From: Methylolobus aquaticus
GTDB taxonomy: Bacteria > Pseudomonadota > Gammaproteobacteria > Methylococcales > Methylococcaceae
NCBI GenBank assembly: GCA_004168015.1
Contig: SEYW01000009.1
Location: 1-64,000 of the forward strand
DNA: 64,000 nucleotides
Reading direction: 5' to 3'
In this document: positions 9,201-19,396 of the stretch, in pieces
How positions within the stretch are numbered: the stretch's first letter is position 1
Layout: every line of letters begins with the position of its first letter
Position numbers and translations under genes: made by a program
Notes under the pieces: generated by a model
The model's input: only the letters and a program-made list of their open reading frames with translations
Told to the model about the DNA's origin: nothing
Databases searched by the model: none

Positions 9201-10580
9201 ATGTCCGTCCTGACCAACCCAGCGGCAATGTCCCGAAATCTGACGCTCGATTTCTTCCGTGGCGTCGCGTTGCTGATCATATTCATCAATCACGTTCCGG
9301 AGAACGAGGCGTTGCTGTTCACGCCGTCGCGATTCGGCCTGAGCGATGCGGCCGAGATATTCGTCTTCGCCTCCGGTTTCGCTGCGGCGCTCGCCTACGG
9401 CAAGACCTTCCGTGCCGCCGGACTCGCCCTCGGCAGTCTGCGCGTGTTTCACCGCTGCGGCCAGATCTATGCCGCTCATCTGGCGCTGTTCGGGTTACTG
9501 GCGGTGACCTGTGTCCTCGGCAACAGCCTGCTGGATACCCGGGACTACATCACACACCTCAATATCCGCTACTTTTTCGACGATACCGAGGACGCGCTTC
9601 GTTCCCTGCTGGCTCTGCGCTACGTACCGCATTACTTCGACATCCTGCCGATGTACCTGGTCATCATGCTGTGGATACCGGGTGTCCTCGCAGTGGCGCA
9701 GATAGGACGCGGACTCGCGATGACGTTGCCGGTTGGGGTCTATTTGGCGATGTGGGTGTGGGATCTCGAGTTCCTGGCGGATCCGGTTGGCGACCGCCCC
9801 TGGTTTTTCAACCCCTTCGGCTGGCAACTGATCTTCTTCATCGGCTACGCTTTCGGGGCGGGTTGGTTGCGCCCACCGCCACCGACGCGCACGCTGGTGG
9901 TGTTGAGCCTCGCGATCATTGCGCTCTCGCTGCCACTCAGCCCCGAGCCTGAACTGCGCCCGACGGTGTTTCTGCAGGAGCTGCACGCCAGTCTGTTGCC
10001 CTGGTTGGAAAAGACACGTTTCGGACCGCTGCGGCTAGTCCATTTTCTGGCGCTGGCGTATCTGGCCAGTGTCGTCTTCCGCGGCCCGCAGCTTTGGCTG
10101 AGCCGCCCGGCGGGGCGGCTGATTGTGCAGATGGGGCAGCAATCCCTCCCTATCTTTCTGCTCTCCATGGTGCTGTCCTATGTGGGAGGTATGGTTTTCG
10201 ATCTGGTCGGGCATCACCCGTTGAGCATCGTCGCCATCAATCTTGGCGGTATCGCGATAATGATTCTATTCGGTGCACTGCTGGTCTGGTTGAAGTCGAG
10301 CCCGTGGAAGCGCCTCGATCCGATGGGGAATGCGGCCGGGTCGCGCGCGACGGGGGCGGGTGGGCTCTGGCCAGCCGATAGCGTTTCGTGGCGGCGTTGG
10401 GTGGAACGCGCGGCCGCCATGACGGTAGTTTTGGCGGTCAGCGCCGGCCCCATTCTGCTCGGTGACCGGCGGGCCTCGCCGCCTGCGCCCGCGGATGTGA
10501 TTCTCGCCGGCGACGAATGGACAGCGGCACGGGTATCGTTGGAGCGTTCCGTGGTGCCTGGCGTGGCCGAGGCTCCATAG
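9201..10580 (+). CDS. OpgC-domain membrane protein
   Basis: Polytopic inner-membrane protein of 459 residues, about ten spans, that I place in the OpgC family (succinyltransferase-like acyltransferases modifying periplasmic glucans). Its N-terminus RNLTLDFFRGVALLIIFINH is the family hallmark, and FGLSDAAEIFVFASGF and QLIFFIGYAFG also fit. Start 9201 gives nine extra residues before a second possible ATG at 9228. No opgG or opgH gene is nearby, so the acceptor glucan is not evident. The last 60 residues are hydrophilic and less conserved-looking. Confidence 0.8.
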   Translation: MSVLTNPAAMSRNLTLDFFRGVALLIIFINHVPENEALLFTPSRFGLSDAAEIFVFASGFAAALAYGKTFRAAGLALGSLRVFHRCGQIYAAHLALFGLLAVTCVLGNSLLDTRDYITHLNIRYFFDDTEDALRSLLALRYVPHYFDILPMYLVIMLWIPGVLAVAQIGRGLAMTLPVGVYLAMWVWDLEFLADPVGDRPWFFNPFGWQLIFFIGYAFGAGWLRPPPPTRTLVVLSLAIIALSLPLSPEPELRPTVFLQELHASLLPWLEKTRFGPLRLVHFLALAYLASVVFRGPQLWLSRPAGRLIVQMGQQSLPIFLLSMVLSYVGGMVFDLVGHHPLSIVAINLGGIAIMILFGALLVWLKSSPWKRLDPMGNAAGSRATGAGGLWPADSVSWRRWVERAAAMTVVLAVSAGPILLGDRRASPPAPADVILAGDEWTAARVSLERSVVPGVAEAP

Positions 10581-11301
10581 CGCGCACCCGATGCCCTGTC
10601 GGTGGGGGCGATCCGGCAGGGTATCGATTCGGCAAGCTTTCAAGCTCGGGCGATCGCCCGGTTGCACGGAAGAATGTCGAAGTCCTGTGGACACCTACTT
10701 ATTCGTCTTGTCATCTCGGCGAGCGATACTAGCCAAGTCCGCCTCGACGCTTCGCTCTGTCATCATCAGATTCACGCTTGCGCCATCACCTCAGGCGAAG
10801 CCCATCCGTCCGGATGCGGTGCATTGGATGGATCGGTTGTCCGCTGGTCAATTCGCCGACAGTGCGCGTAAACTCGGGCAGGAGTCGAAGCTTGTCGTGG
10901 CCTGCACCACGTGACAAACCCTTGCCTGTCTCCGCAAAGGCCTGGCGTGCTGAGCCACTCCTCTAGCGGCGGGTGCCCTACTTTGGCCCGGTTCGGTGCG
11001 GACAGGACTAGCCGAACAGGACCCGGATCGCGTCCGGGCGCTAGTGCTCTGCCTTGCCGCAGAAGGCATGCAACGGTGAGGGCGCACTGCTCGTGTCAGG
11101 CCGGTCTCTACTGGGCGTCGCGAAGGGCGCTCGGCCGAATGGAGCCCGTCAGGTGTCAGTCACCCTGAAAGAGAACCGCTGGCGCAGCGTACACCTGATC
11201 AGCGCCACCGCCTCGACCGCCAGCGTGTGCGATGGCGATCAAGGCCGGCCAACTCAGTTCCCCGTACCCCAAAAATCATTCCAACTTCGAACTGGCATCC
11301 C
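10581..11301. other. Long intergenic stretch without a recognised gene
   Basis: About 720 bp between the OpgC-like gene and the SulP gene. Short frames here show no family motif or good ribosome-binding site. An inverted motif (GGTTCGG...CCGAAC) near 10990-11020 could fold in RNA. The SulP promoter must lie here, but I cannot point to it. Confidence 0.4.
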
Positions 11302-12843
11302 ATGATCCGAAAACACGTCGACTATTACGTCGGACATCTAAAGAACGATATCCCGGCAGGCATCGTCGTTTTCCTGGTGGCCTTGCCCCTGTGTCTGGGC
11401 ATCGCGCTCGCGTCGGGAGCGCCGCTGTTCTCCGGACTCATCACGGGTATCGTCGGCGGTATCATCGTCTCGTGGGCGAGCGGCTCGCAACTAAGCGTCA
11501 GCGGTCCTGCCGCCGGTCTGACGGTCATCGTGCTGACCGCCATCGAGACGCTCGGCAGTTTCGATAAGTTCCTGTTGGCCGTCACGCTTGCGGGGTTGAT
11601 CCAGTTCGCGCTCGGCGTGTTGCGCGCCGGTCTGATCGGCGCGTACTTTCCCACCTCGGTGATCAAGGGCATGCTGTCAGCGATCGGAATCATCTTGATC
11701 ATGAAGCAGTTGCCGCATGCCATAGGCTATGACGCGGAACTCGAGGGCGACGAGACCTACATGCCTCTCGATGCCGAGGGCACGGTGCTGGACCTCTTCC
11801 GCTCATTCGGCCAAATCTCCGTCGGCGCCGTGATCGTCAGTGTGGTGGCCATAGCGATCATGCTGGCCTGGGAAACGGCCCCGTTCAAGCGCAACCGCCT
11901 GCTGTCGCTGGTGCCCGGTCCCCTGGTCGCCGTGGTTTGGGGGATCGCCTATAACCTCATCACGGCCCACTACTTCCCCGGCCTGCAGATCGTACACGAG
12001 CACCTGGTGCAGTTATCGGAAGTCGCGGGGCTGGCGGACTTCATCAATCATTTCACGCCCCCGGATTTCACGGCCATATTGAATCCGGATGTCTATGTGA
12101 TCGCGGTGACCGTGGCCATCGTCGCGAGTCTCGAGACCCTATTGAGTCTGGAGGCGGTCGATAAGCTCGATCCGCTGAAGCGGGTGGCCCCAACCAATCG
12201 CGAACTGTGCGCCCAGGGTCTTGGCAACTTCCTGTGCGGGCTGATGGGCGGTTTGCCGATGACCGCCGTCATCGTGCGGAGCGCGGCGAACGTCAACGCC
12301 GGGGGACGCACCAAGGTCGCGGCCTTCGTCCACGGGGTGCTATTGCTGCTGAGCGTCAGTTTCCTGACCTGGGGGCTGAACCTGATTCCACTGGCGACAC
12401 TTGCGGCCGTACTGCTGCTGACGGGCTACAAGCTGGCGAAGCCGGCGCTGTTCGTCGAGATGTACCGCAAGGGGATGAATCAGCTGCTGCCGTTCGTGAT
12501 CACGATTGCCGCGATCCTGATCAGCGACCTGTTGAAGGGCATCGCGATCGGCATGGTGGTCGGCTTGTTTTTCGTGATCCGGGCTAATTTCCATGCCGCG
12601 ATCACTCTGACCCGGGATGGGAAGAACTATCTGCTGCGGCTGCAGAAGGACGTGTCCTTTCTGAACAAGGCCTTACTGCGCACGCTCCTCGACAGTATCG
12701 ACGAGGGAGGCAATCTGATCATCGACGGCAGCCGTGCCCGTTTCGTCGATCAGGACATCCTGGAGGCCATCAACGATTTCGTTGCGGCTTCCCGCGACAA
12801 CGGCATCAGCGTGGAGGTCAGGAACCTCGCTGGTGGTGCCTGA
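11302..12843 (+). CDS. SulP-family anion transporter with STAS domain
   Basis: Inner-membrane SLC26/SulP permease of 513 residues. The N-terminal core has NDIPAGIVVFLVALPLCLGIALASG, the TM3 SGPAAGLTVI motif and TM10 region, then a C-terminal STAS domain (about 435-513) with LIIDGSRARFVDQD. Relatives import sulfate or, in the BicA-like branch, bicarbonate with Na+; the substrate is undecided here. The ATG at 11302 is chosen because family similarity begins there. It heads a run of ion-transport and stress genes. Confidence 0.88.
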   Translation: MIRKHVDYYVGHLKNDIPAGIVVFLVALPLCLGIALASGAPLFSGLITGIVGGIIVSWASGSQLSVSGPAAGLTVIVLTAIETLGSFDKFLLAVTLAGLIQFALGVLRAGLIGAYFPTSVIKGMLSAIGIILIMKQLPHAIGYDAELEGDETYMPLDAEGTVLDLFRSFGQISVGAVIVSVVAIAIMLAWETAPFKRNRLLSLVPGPLVAVVWGIAYNLITAHYFPGLQIVHEHLVQLSEVAGLADFINHFTPPDFTAILNPDVYVIAVTVAIVASLETLLSLEAVDKLDPLKRVAPTNRELCAQGLGNFLCGLMGGLPMTAVIVRSAANVNAGGRTKVAAFVHGVLLLLSVSFLTWGLNLIPLATLAAVLLLTGYKLAKPALFVEMYRKGMNQLLPFVITIAAILISDLLKGIAIGMVVGLFFVIRANFHAAITLTRDGKNYLLRLQKDVSFLNKALLRTLLDSIDEGGNLIIDGSRARFVDQDILEAINDFVAASRDNGISVEVRNLAGGA

Positions 12844-12986
12844 GCAAGCCAGTGAAGCGGTGCGGTAAACAGTGCAATGGTCTCTGCCGGTCAGTGGCTG
12901 GCTTGAACGACTCGATGGAGCCACCACTCTATTACAAGAGGGCGCCGCGTTAAGAGTTGTCCCGGGATACCGCGGATTTTGAAGCC

Positions 12987-14969
12987 ATGACACTGATGTT
13001 CCATTCCTGGTTTCTCGACATGTTGCTGTTGCTTGGGTGCACGGTCGGCGTGGTGTTCCTGTTTCAGCGACTGCACATTCCGTCGAGCCTTGCCTACCTG
13101 CTGGTGGGGGTGCTGCTCGGTCCCCACACGGCCGGGCCGGTGATCGATCAGCAGCACATCAAGAGTGCGGCGGAATTCGGTATCGTATTTCTGCTGTTCA
13201 CCATCGGCCTGAGCTTTTCGCTCTCACAACTGCACGCGCTGCGGCATCTGGTGCTCGGGCTCGGTACGGCGCAAGTAGCGCTGACCACGGCTGTGATTGG
13301 GGCCGCGGCCTGGCTGGCTGGATTGCCGCCCGCGGCAGCCTTCGTGGTAGGTGCGGTTTTCGCGCAATCCTCGACCACCGTGATTAGCCAACAGCTGTCC
13401 GAGCAGGGTGAAGAGCATAGCCGCCATGGGCGCCTCGGTGTCGCGCTCTCGGTGTTCCAGGATGTCACGACCGTGCCGCTGGTCGTGGCCATTCCGGTGT
13501 TGGGCCAAGCCCTCGAACTGGGGCTGATGGACTCGCTTACCGGAGCGCTGGGCAAGGCCGTGTTGGCGTTCGCGCTGATGTTCGCCGCGGGACGGTGGCT
13601 GCTGCGTCCGCTGTTTCATGCGGTCGCCGAGCGCCGCTCGGCGGAGCTGTTCACTCTGACGGTGCTGTTGACCTGTCTGGGGGCGGCGTCACTGACCCAT
13701 CTGCTCGGTTTGTCGATGCCGTTTGGCGCGTTTCTCGCCGGGATGATGCTGAGCGAGACCGAGTTCCGCCATCAGATGGAAGCCACGATCAGGCCGTTCC
13801 GGGATGTCTTGCTGGGGCTGTTCTTCGTGGGAATCGGTATGCTCGTGGATCCTTCGGCGATCCCCGCGATCGGGCACTGGGCCGTGGTCGGCGCCCTTGC
13901 GTTGCTCGGCGTCAAGACCCTGCTGGTCGCCGGGCTGGGAAGCTGGGCCGGAATCGACGCGCTGACGGCATGGCGCGTCGGGTTGCTGGTCGCGGTCGGC
14001 GGAGAGTTCGGCTTCGCTCTGCTCGCACTGGCACTGGGCGCCGGCATCATAGCGGAGGAGCCCGCGCAGATCGTGTTGACCGCCGTGTTGTTCTCGATGA
14101 TCGTCGCGCCCTTACTGATTCGCTTCAACAGGGCCATCGCCGGCGCTCTGGTGGGAGAGGGTCGCTCAGTCCGACCCGAACTCAACAGCGCGGTATCGTT
14201 TGATGAGCTGGGTGAGACGCTGCGCGACCATGCCATCATCTGTGGTTATGGCCGCATCGGCCAGAGCGTCGGGCATCTGCTGGAAAAAGAGCGGATCGCT
14301 TATGTGGCGCTGGATCTGGATCCCTCCCGGGTCCGGGAGGCGCGTATAGCCGGCGAACCCGTCTACTACGGTGATTCCGCTCTGCGCGACATGCTGGAGG
14401 CAGTCGGCGTACGTACGGCGCGTCTGGTGGTCGTCAGTTACGACGACCTTGCCGCAGCTCGCAAGGTATTGGCGAATGTCAGGACCCTGCGCCCGGAACT
14501 GCCGGTCATGGTGCGCACGCGCGATGAGGCTCATGTCGAAGACTTGAGGCAAGCCGGTGCGACCGAGGTCGTTCCGGAGACGCTGGAGGCGGGGCTGATG
14601 ATCGCATCCCAGGCGTTGCTCCTGCTGGATGTGCCACTGTCCCGGGTGATGCGGCGCGTCCGGGAACAGCGGCAGGAACGTTACCTGTTGCTCCGCGAGT
14701 TTTTTCGTGGTGACAGCGTTTTTGCCGACGAGCCGGACGCGGCCGGCAGCGACCGTTTGCGACCCGTGTTGGTGCCGCCGGATGGCGGTGCCGTGGGACG
14801 TACGCTGTCCGACCTCGGGCTGGATGGCGTGGTGTCGGCGGCGTTGGTCCGGCAGGGGGCTCGTGTGCTGGCCCCGCCGCCCGACACCCGGCTTGAAGCA
14901 GGTGACGTCATCGTCCTGTTCGGCCCGCCCGGTGACCTGCAAAATGCCGAAGCCCGGTTGGTCGGTTGA
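12987..14969 (+). CDS. CPA2 cation:proton antiporter with RCK (TrkA) domains
   Basis: KefB/KefC-like membrane protein of about 660 residues: roughly twelve membrane spans (to about residue 390), then an RCK_N Rossmann domain (HAIICGYGRIGQSVG, about 415-530) and an RCK_C domain at the end. FAQSSTTVISQQL and FQDVTTVPLVV are typical transport-core segments. It probably exports K+ or Na+ against H+ under nucleotide control. The start at ATG 12987 is preferred over the longer frame because homology begins there; ATG 12996 is also possible. A universal stress protein gene follows. Confidence 0.88.
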   Translation: MTLMFHSWFLDMLLLLGCTVGVVFLFQRLHIPSSLAYLLVGVLLGPHTAGPVIDQQHIKSAAEFGIVFLLFTIGLSFSLSQLHALRHLVLGLGTAQVALTTAVIGAAAWLAGLPPAAAFVVGAVFAQSSTTVISQQLSEQGEEHSRHGRLGVALSVFQDVTTVPLVVAIPVLGQALELGLMDSLTGALGKAVLAFALMFAAGRWLLRPLFHAVAERRSAELFTLTVLLTCLGAASLTHLLGLSMPFGAFLAGMMLSETEFRHQMEATIRPFRDVLLGLFFVGIGMLVDPSAIPAIGHWAVVGALALLGVKTLLVAGLGSWAGIDALTAWRVGLLVAVGGEFGFALLALALGAGIIAEEPAQIVLTAVLFSMIVAPLLIRFNRAIAGALVGEGRSVRPELNSAVSFDELGETLRDHAIICGYGRIGQSVGHLLEKERIAYVALDLDPSRVREARIAGEPVYYGDSALRDMLEAVGVRTARLVVVSYDDLAAARKVLANVRTLRPELPVMVRTRDEAHVEDLRQAGATEVVPETLEAGLMIASQALLLLDVPLSRVMRRVREQRQERYLLLREFFRGDSVFADEPDAAGSDRLRPVLVPPDGGAVGRTLSDLGLDGVVSAALVRQGARVLAPPPDTRLEAGDVIVLFGPPGDLQNAEARLVG

Positions 14970-15122
14970 GGGCCGGTGCAGGCGCGTCTGCGCCCCGTCA
15001 ACGCGGGCGGTAGCCCCGACCTGACAGGCCTTCGGCAGGAATCCGAACCGGCCCGCCGGATGATTTGGGAATAAGAGAGTACGCAGCGGCGTGATCCGTC
15101 GCTCCAGGGGCAGGGTGAGCAG

Positions 15123-16043
15123 ATGAACCCGTTTCGCACATTGCTGGTCGCAACCGATCTGTCCGCTCCGGCGCGGCATGCCGTCCACCGGGCCGGCTTG
15201 CTGGCCGCCGGCTGCGGCGCCAGGCTCGTGTTGCTGCATGTCGTGGACATGCGCTTGATCGAAGGGCTGCGCCATGTCCTCGGGGACTCTGGCGAACTGC
15301 GTGAGCGGCGCCTGCTGGATGAGGCGGCACGCGTGTTGTCCGACCTGGCCGATGGTCTCGGACGATCCCATGCGATCGACGTCGAGGCGCGGCTCGTCAC
15401 CGGTTCGGTGCTGCCGGAAATCGTCGCCTCTGCCGAACGCATCGGCGCAGACCTGCTGGTCATGGGGGCTCGCGGCGCCGGCTTCGTGCCGGAGCTGATG
15501 ATGGGTACGACGACCGAGCGTACCTTGCGCATGACGCGTCGCCCGGTGCTGATCGTCAAGCAGACGCCGCATGAGCCGTATCGCAGGATTCTGGTGCCCG
15601 TCGATTTCTCAGGTCATCCCGAAACGGCGGTCGATCTGGCCCGCGCAGTTTCAACTGACGCGGAACTGTCCCTGATGCATGCGTTCGAGCTGCCTTTCGA
15701 GCGAAAGCTGCACTATGCGGGGCTGACCGATGTCGAGATGATCGAACTGCAAGCGGCCACCCGAGCCGAGGCGACGCTGAAAATGGAGGCATTGGCGCGG
15801 TACGCGGCACTGTCCGGTCCGGTTTCGCCCGCGGCGATCGTCTACGGCCGGCCGACGACGCGAATCCTCGAGCAGGAGCAGGAACAGGATTGCGACCTCA
15901 TCGTTATCGGCCGAGGCGGTTCCGGTCTTCTGGCCGACTGGCTGTTGGGCAGTACGACCAAACGTGTGGCGTCACTTGCGAACTGCGACCTGCTTGTGAC
16001 GGATCTCGATCGAGTGACTCCGGAGCCGGTGGCACCCCAGTAG
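15123..16043 (+). CDS. Tandem universal stress protein (UspA type)
   Basis: Cytoplasmic protein of 306 residues made of two UspA domains. Each ends with the ATP-binding signature: MGARGAGFVPELMMGTTTER in domain 1 and IGRGGSGLLADWLLGSTTKR in domain 2. Start MNPFRTLLVATDLS is typical. It lies between a CPA2 antiporter and a cation ATPase. Usp proteins beside ion transporters often tune transport to ATP or stress; that role is inferred here. Confidence 0.9.
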   Translation: MNPFRTLLVATDLSAPARHAVHRAGLLAAGCGARLVLLHVVDMRLIEGLRHVLGDSGELRERRLLDEAARVLSDLADGLGRSHAIDVEARLVTGSVLPEIVASAERIGADLLVMGARGAGFVPELMMGTTTERTLRMTRRPVLIVKQTPHEPYRRILVPVDFSGHPETAVDLARAVSTDAELSLMHAFELPFERKLHYAGLTDVEMIELQAATRAEATLKMEALARYAALSGPVSPAAIVYGRPTTRILEQEQEQDCDLIVIGRGGSGLLADWLLGSTTKRVASLANCDLLVTDLDRVTPEPVAPQ

Positions 16044-16197
16044 CGCGGAGGCGTATCCGGGGGATGAAGTTTGCCGTTTCGATGGCCGGACACGGCCGTG
16101 CCCCGGCATGCCGGCTTGACGGATCGTCCGCTCCGGGGTGACCGCGGCCGCGACCCGGACGGTCATCCATCTCGGCTGTTACCAAGCAGAGGCAATT

Positions 16198-19100
16198 ATG
16201 AACACTTCGAAACCAGGGGACGCGTCGCTGACGCAGTCCACCCATCCGGTTGCCTGGCACGCACTCACGGTGGATGCGGCGATCGAGCGCCTGCAGGCAG
16301 ACGGCGAGCAAGGCCTGAGCGAAGCGGAGGCCGAGGAGCGTCTGCATCGCTACGGCCCCAATCGCCTGCCACAGGTGCGGAAGCGCGGCGCTTTGGTGCG
16401 CTTCCTGCTGCAGTTCCATAACCTTCTGATTTATGTGTTACTCGCTGCCGGCATCACGACCGCTCTGCTGGGTGACTATGTCGATACGGCGGTCATCGTG
16501 GCCGTGGTGGTGCTCAACGCGCTGATCGGATTCATCCAGGAAGGCAAGGCCGAGGCGGCGCTGGAAGCCGTGCGAAATCTGCTTTCCCCAACCGCGACCG
16601 TGGTGCGCGGCGGGCGGCGGAGAACGGTGCCTGCCGAGACCCTGGTGCCGGGTGACCGGGTGTTGCTGCAATCCGGCGACAAGGTTCCCGCAGACCTGCG
16701 GCTGATCGAGGTTCGCTCGCTGCGTATCGACGAGTCGGTGCTGACCGGCGAATCGGTTCCGGTGGAGAAGGCACCGGAGCCGGTCGAGTCGGGCGCGCCT
16801 GTGGGGGACCGTGCCGGCATGGCGCACTCGGGTACGCTGGTGACCTACGGGCAGGGTGCGGGCATCGTCGCGGCGACCGGGTCCGCTACCGAGATCGGCC
16901 GGATCAGCTCGATGCTGGCGGCAGTGGGTGACCTGGCGACCCCTTTGCTGCTGAAGATCGAACAGTTTGCACGCTGGCTGACGGCGATCATCCTCGGGGC
17001 GGCCGGCGCCACCTTCGTTTTCGGTTGGCTCACTCACCGGCTCGGACTCGAGGAATTGTTCATGGCCGCGGTGAGCCTGGCCGTGGCGGCCATCCCCGAA
17101 GGCCTGCCCGCCATCGTGACCATCACCCTGGCGGTTGGCGTGCGACGCATGGCCCAACGCCAGGCGATTCTGCGCAAGCTGCCGGCCGTCGAGACGCTCG
17201 GTTCGGTCACGGTGATCTGCTCGGACAAGACCGGTACGCTGACCTGCAATGAGATGACCGTCCAGACCGTTGCGACCGCCGCGGAGGAGTGGCTCGTCAG
17301 CGGAGCCGGGTATTCCCCGCACGGTGGTTTCAGCCGGGACGGCGTCGATGTCGCGGTCGCCGACAATCCAGACCTGATCGAACTCGCGCGGGCCGCGCTG
17401 CTGTGCAACGACGCGGCTTTGCATCAGGATGGCGGTGAATGGCGTCTCGAAGGCGATCCCACGGAAGGGGGGCTCGTGGTGCTGGCGCTCAAGGCCGGAT
17501 TGGCTGCCGACTTCGAACACCAGGCCTTGCCGCGTGACGACGCCATTCCGTTCGAGTCCGAGCACCGCTTCATGGCCACGCTGCACCGCGACCACTCCGG
17601 CCATGGCCTGATCTTCCTGAAGGGTGCGCCGGAAGTGGTGCTGGAGCGCTGTAACCGGCAGCGGTTCGAGGGCCAGGATCAGCCGATCGAGCCGGCACTG
17701 TGGCATCGGCGGATCGAGGATATCGCGGCCCGCGGGCAGCGTCTGCTGGCCTTGGCCGTCAAGCCGCTGCCGGCGGTGTCCGGCATGCTGAACTTTACCC
17801 ACACCGAAGGCGATTTCAGCTTGCTCGGCGTGGTGGGCATGATCGACCCGCCGCGCCCGGAGGCCGTCGAGGCGGTCGCCCAGTGTCGGCGCGCCGGCAT
17901 CAGGGTCAAGATGATCACCGGCGACCACGCGGCGACCGCCTGCGCGATTGGCCGTCAACTGGGGATCGGTGATGGCATGAGCGCGCTGACCGGCGCCGAC
18001 ATCGAGACGCTGTCCGATGCCGAACTGAAGCAGCGGGCTGCAGCCGTAGATGTCTTTGCGCGCGCCAATCCGGAACACAAGCTGCGCTTGGTGCGGGCAT
18101 TGCAGGCGGATGGGCACGTGGTCTCGATGACTGGCGATGGCGTCAACGACGCGCCGGCGCTGAAGGCTGCCGACATCGGCGTGGCCATGGGCCATCGTGG
18201 CACCGAGGCGGCCAAGGAAGCGGCGGAGATGGTGCTGGCCGACGACAATTTCGCGACCATCGCCACGGCCGTCGAGGAAGGCCGCACGGTCTACGACAAC
18301 CTGCGCAAGACCATCCTGTTCACGATGCCGACCAATGGCGGGGAGGGCGGTGTCATCATCGCCGCAATCCTGATGGGCGCCGAGCTTCCGGTCACGCCTC
18401 TCCAAATCCTGTGGATCAATCTGGTCACGGCGGTGACCCTGGCCCTGACCCTGGCCTTCGAGGCACCGGAGGGCGATTTGATGGAGCGCCCGCCACGCGC
18501 GCCGGGCGAACCGCTGGTGACCCGTTACATGTTGTGGCGCATCTTTTACGTGTCGCTGTTGCTGATCGCCGCGACCCTGGGCCTCTATGAATGGGAACTG
18601 AGCCGTGGCGAGACGGTGGAGGTCGCGCGAACCGCCGCCGTTAACGCCCTGGTGGCGGGCGAATTGGTGTACCTGATCAACAGCCGCTACTTCATCGCCA
18701 GCAGCCTCTCGGCCGTGGCCTGGGTTGGGAACCGCTACGCGGTGATCGCGATGAGTATTCTCGTCGGTGTGCAGCTCGTGTTCACGTATGCGCCGTTCAT
18801 GCAGACCGCCTTCGCCTCGCGCGCGCTCAGCGGGGGCGCGTGGTTGCGCATTCTCGCCGCGGCGGCCCTCGTGTTTCTGATCGTCGAGGCCGAGAAGGCG
18901 GTCGTGCGATGGCGCTCCGGCACGCGGCTGCTGGCGCCGCCGGTTGCGGCGCGTCCATCGGCACCCTGGGGCATTTCGGCGGTGCTGGCTGCGGTGATCG
19001 GGCTGGTCCTGCTGTACCAGTTCGTCGCGGTGGCGGGAGCGCTGCTGGAGCCGTTGCGCAGCGGCTGGTTCGGAACGGGCGTAGTACTCGCTGGCCTTAT

Positions 19101-19377
19101 GGCGCTGTTGGCCGTCAGCCTGCTGGCTGATGCGGTCCGCGGTCTGTTCGCCCGGGACGCATCGCGGGCGGCCATGAAGATGGTGGCGCCGGCATTGCTG
19201 CTGGCGGTCGCCGAGCATGCCCCCGAATACCCGTTCACGGCCGTTCAACTGCCCTGGCTGCTCGCAGCAGCGACCGCGGTGTTGGCACTGGGGATCGTGT
19301 TTCTCGCTCTGGAGAGGATTCGCGCGGAGCCGGGGGGCAGCGCCTCGGGGCGGGGCTCCGAGGGTAACCGGGACTGA
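16198..19377 (+). CDS. P2-type cation-transporting ATPase with C-terminal extension
   Basis: P-type ATPase of 1059 residues in the inner membrane. Visible: cation-ATPase N domain, TGES actuator loop, M4 PEGLPA, phosphorylation Asp343 in DKTGT, KGAPE nucleotide-binding motif, and TGDGVNDAPALKAADIGVAMG hinge. M6 reads NLVTAV, with Ala745 where SERCA-type Ca2+ pumps have Asp (NLVTDG), so Ca2+ specificity should not be assumed. After the usual ten-span end there are about 150 more residues with three or so extra hydrophobic segments. The start is the ATG at 16198 after AGCAGAGGC. Confidence 0.88.
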   Translation: MNTSKPGDASLTQSTHPVAWHALTVDAAIERLQADGEQGLSEAEAEERLHRYGPNRLPQVRKRGALVRFLLQFHNLLIYVLLAAGITTALLGDYVDTAVIVAVVVLNALIGFIQEGKAEAALEAVRNLLSPTATVVRGGRRRTVPAETLVPGDRVLLQSGDKVPADLRLIEVRSLRIDESVLTGESVPVEKAPEPVESGAPVGDRAGMAHSGTLVTYGQGAGIVAATGSATEIGRISSMLAAVGDLATPLLLKIEQFARWLTAIILGAAGATFVFGWLTHRLGLEELFMAAVSLAVAAIPEGLPAIVTITLAVGVRRMAQRQAILRKLPAVETLGSVTVICSDKTGTLTCNEMTVQTVATAAEEWLVSGAGYSPHGGFSRDGVDVAVADNPDLIELARAALLCNDAALHQDGGEWRLEGDPTEGGLVVLALKAGLAADFEHQALPRDDAIPFESEHRFMATLHRDHSGHGLIFLKGAPEVVLERCNRQRFEGQDQPIEPALWHRRIEDIAARGQRLLALAVKPLPAVSGMLNFTHTEGDFSLLGVVGMIDPPRPEAVEAVAQCRRAGIRVKMITGDHAATACAIGRQLGIGDGMSALTGADIETLSDAELKQRAAAVDVFARANPEHKLRLVRALQADGHVVSMTGDGVNDAPALKAADIGVAMGHRGTEAAKEAAEMVLADDNFATIATAVEEGRTVYDNLRKTILFTMPTNGGEGGVIIAAILMGAELPVTPLQILWINLVTAVTLALTLAFEAPEGDLMERPPRAPGEPLVTRYMLWRIFYVSLLLIAATLGLYEWELSRGETVEVARTAAVNALVAGELVYLINSRYFIASSLSAVAWVGNRYAVIAMSILVGVQLVFTYAPFMQTAFASRALSGGAWLRILAAAALVFLIVEAEKAVVRWRSGTRLLAPPVAARPSAPWGISAVLAAVIGLVLLYQFVAVAGALLEPLRSGWFGTGVVLAGLMALLAVSLLADAVRGLFARDASRAAMKMVAPALLLAVAEHAPEYPFTAVQLPWLLAAATAVLALGIVFLALERIRAEPGGSASGRGSEGNRD

Positions 19378-19396
19378 TGGGTATGGGTGCCCGTTC

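Noticed and set aside
10602..11305. Several short plus-strand frames upstream of the SulP gene
   Set aside because: They overlap one another in different frames and show no motifs or ribosome-binding sites.
14166..15572. 468-codon antisense frame over the antiporter and Usp genes
   Set aside because: Low-information composition and overlap with two well-supported genes. Similar long antisense frames at 1636-3045, 5648-6751, 22335-23315, 26592-27728 and 29751-30902 were dropped for the same reason.
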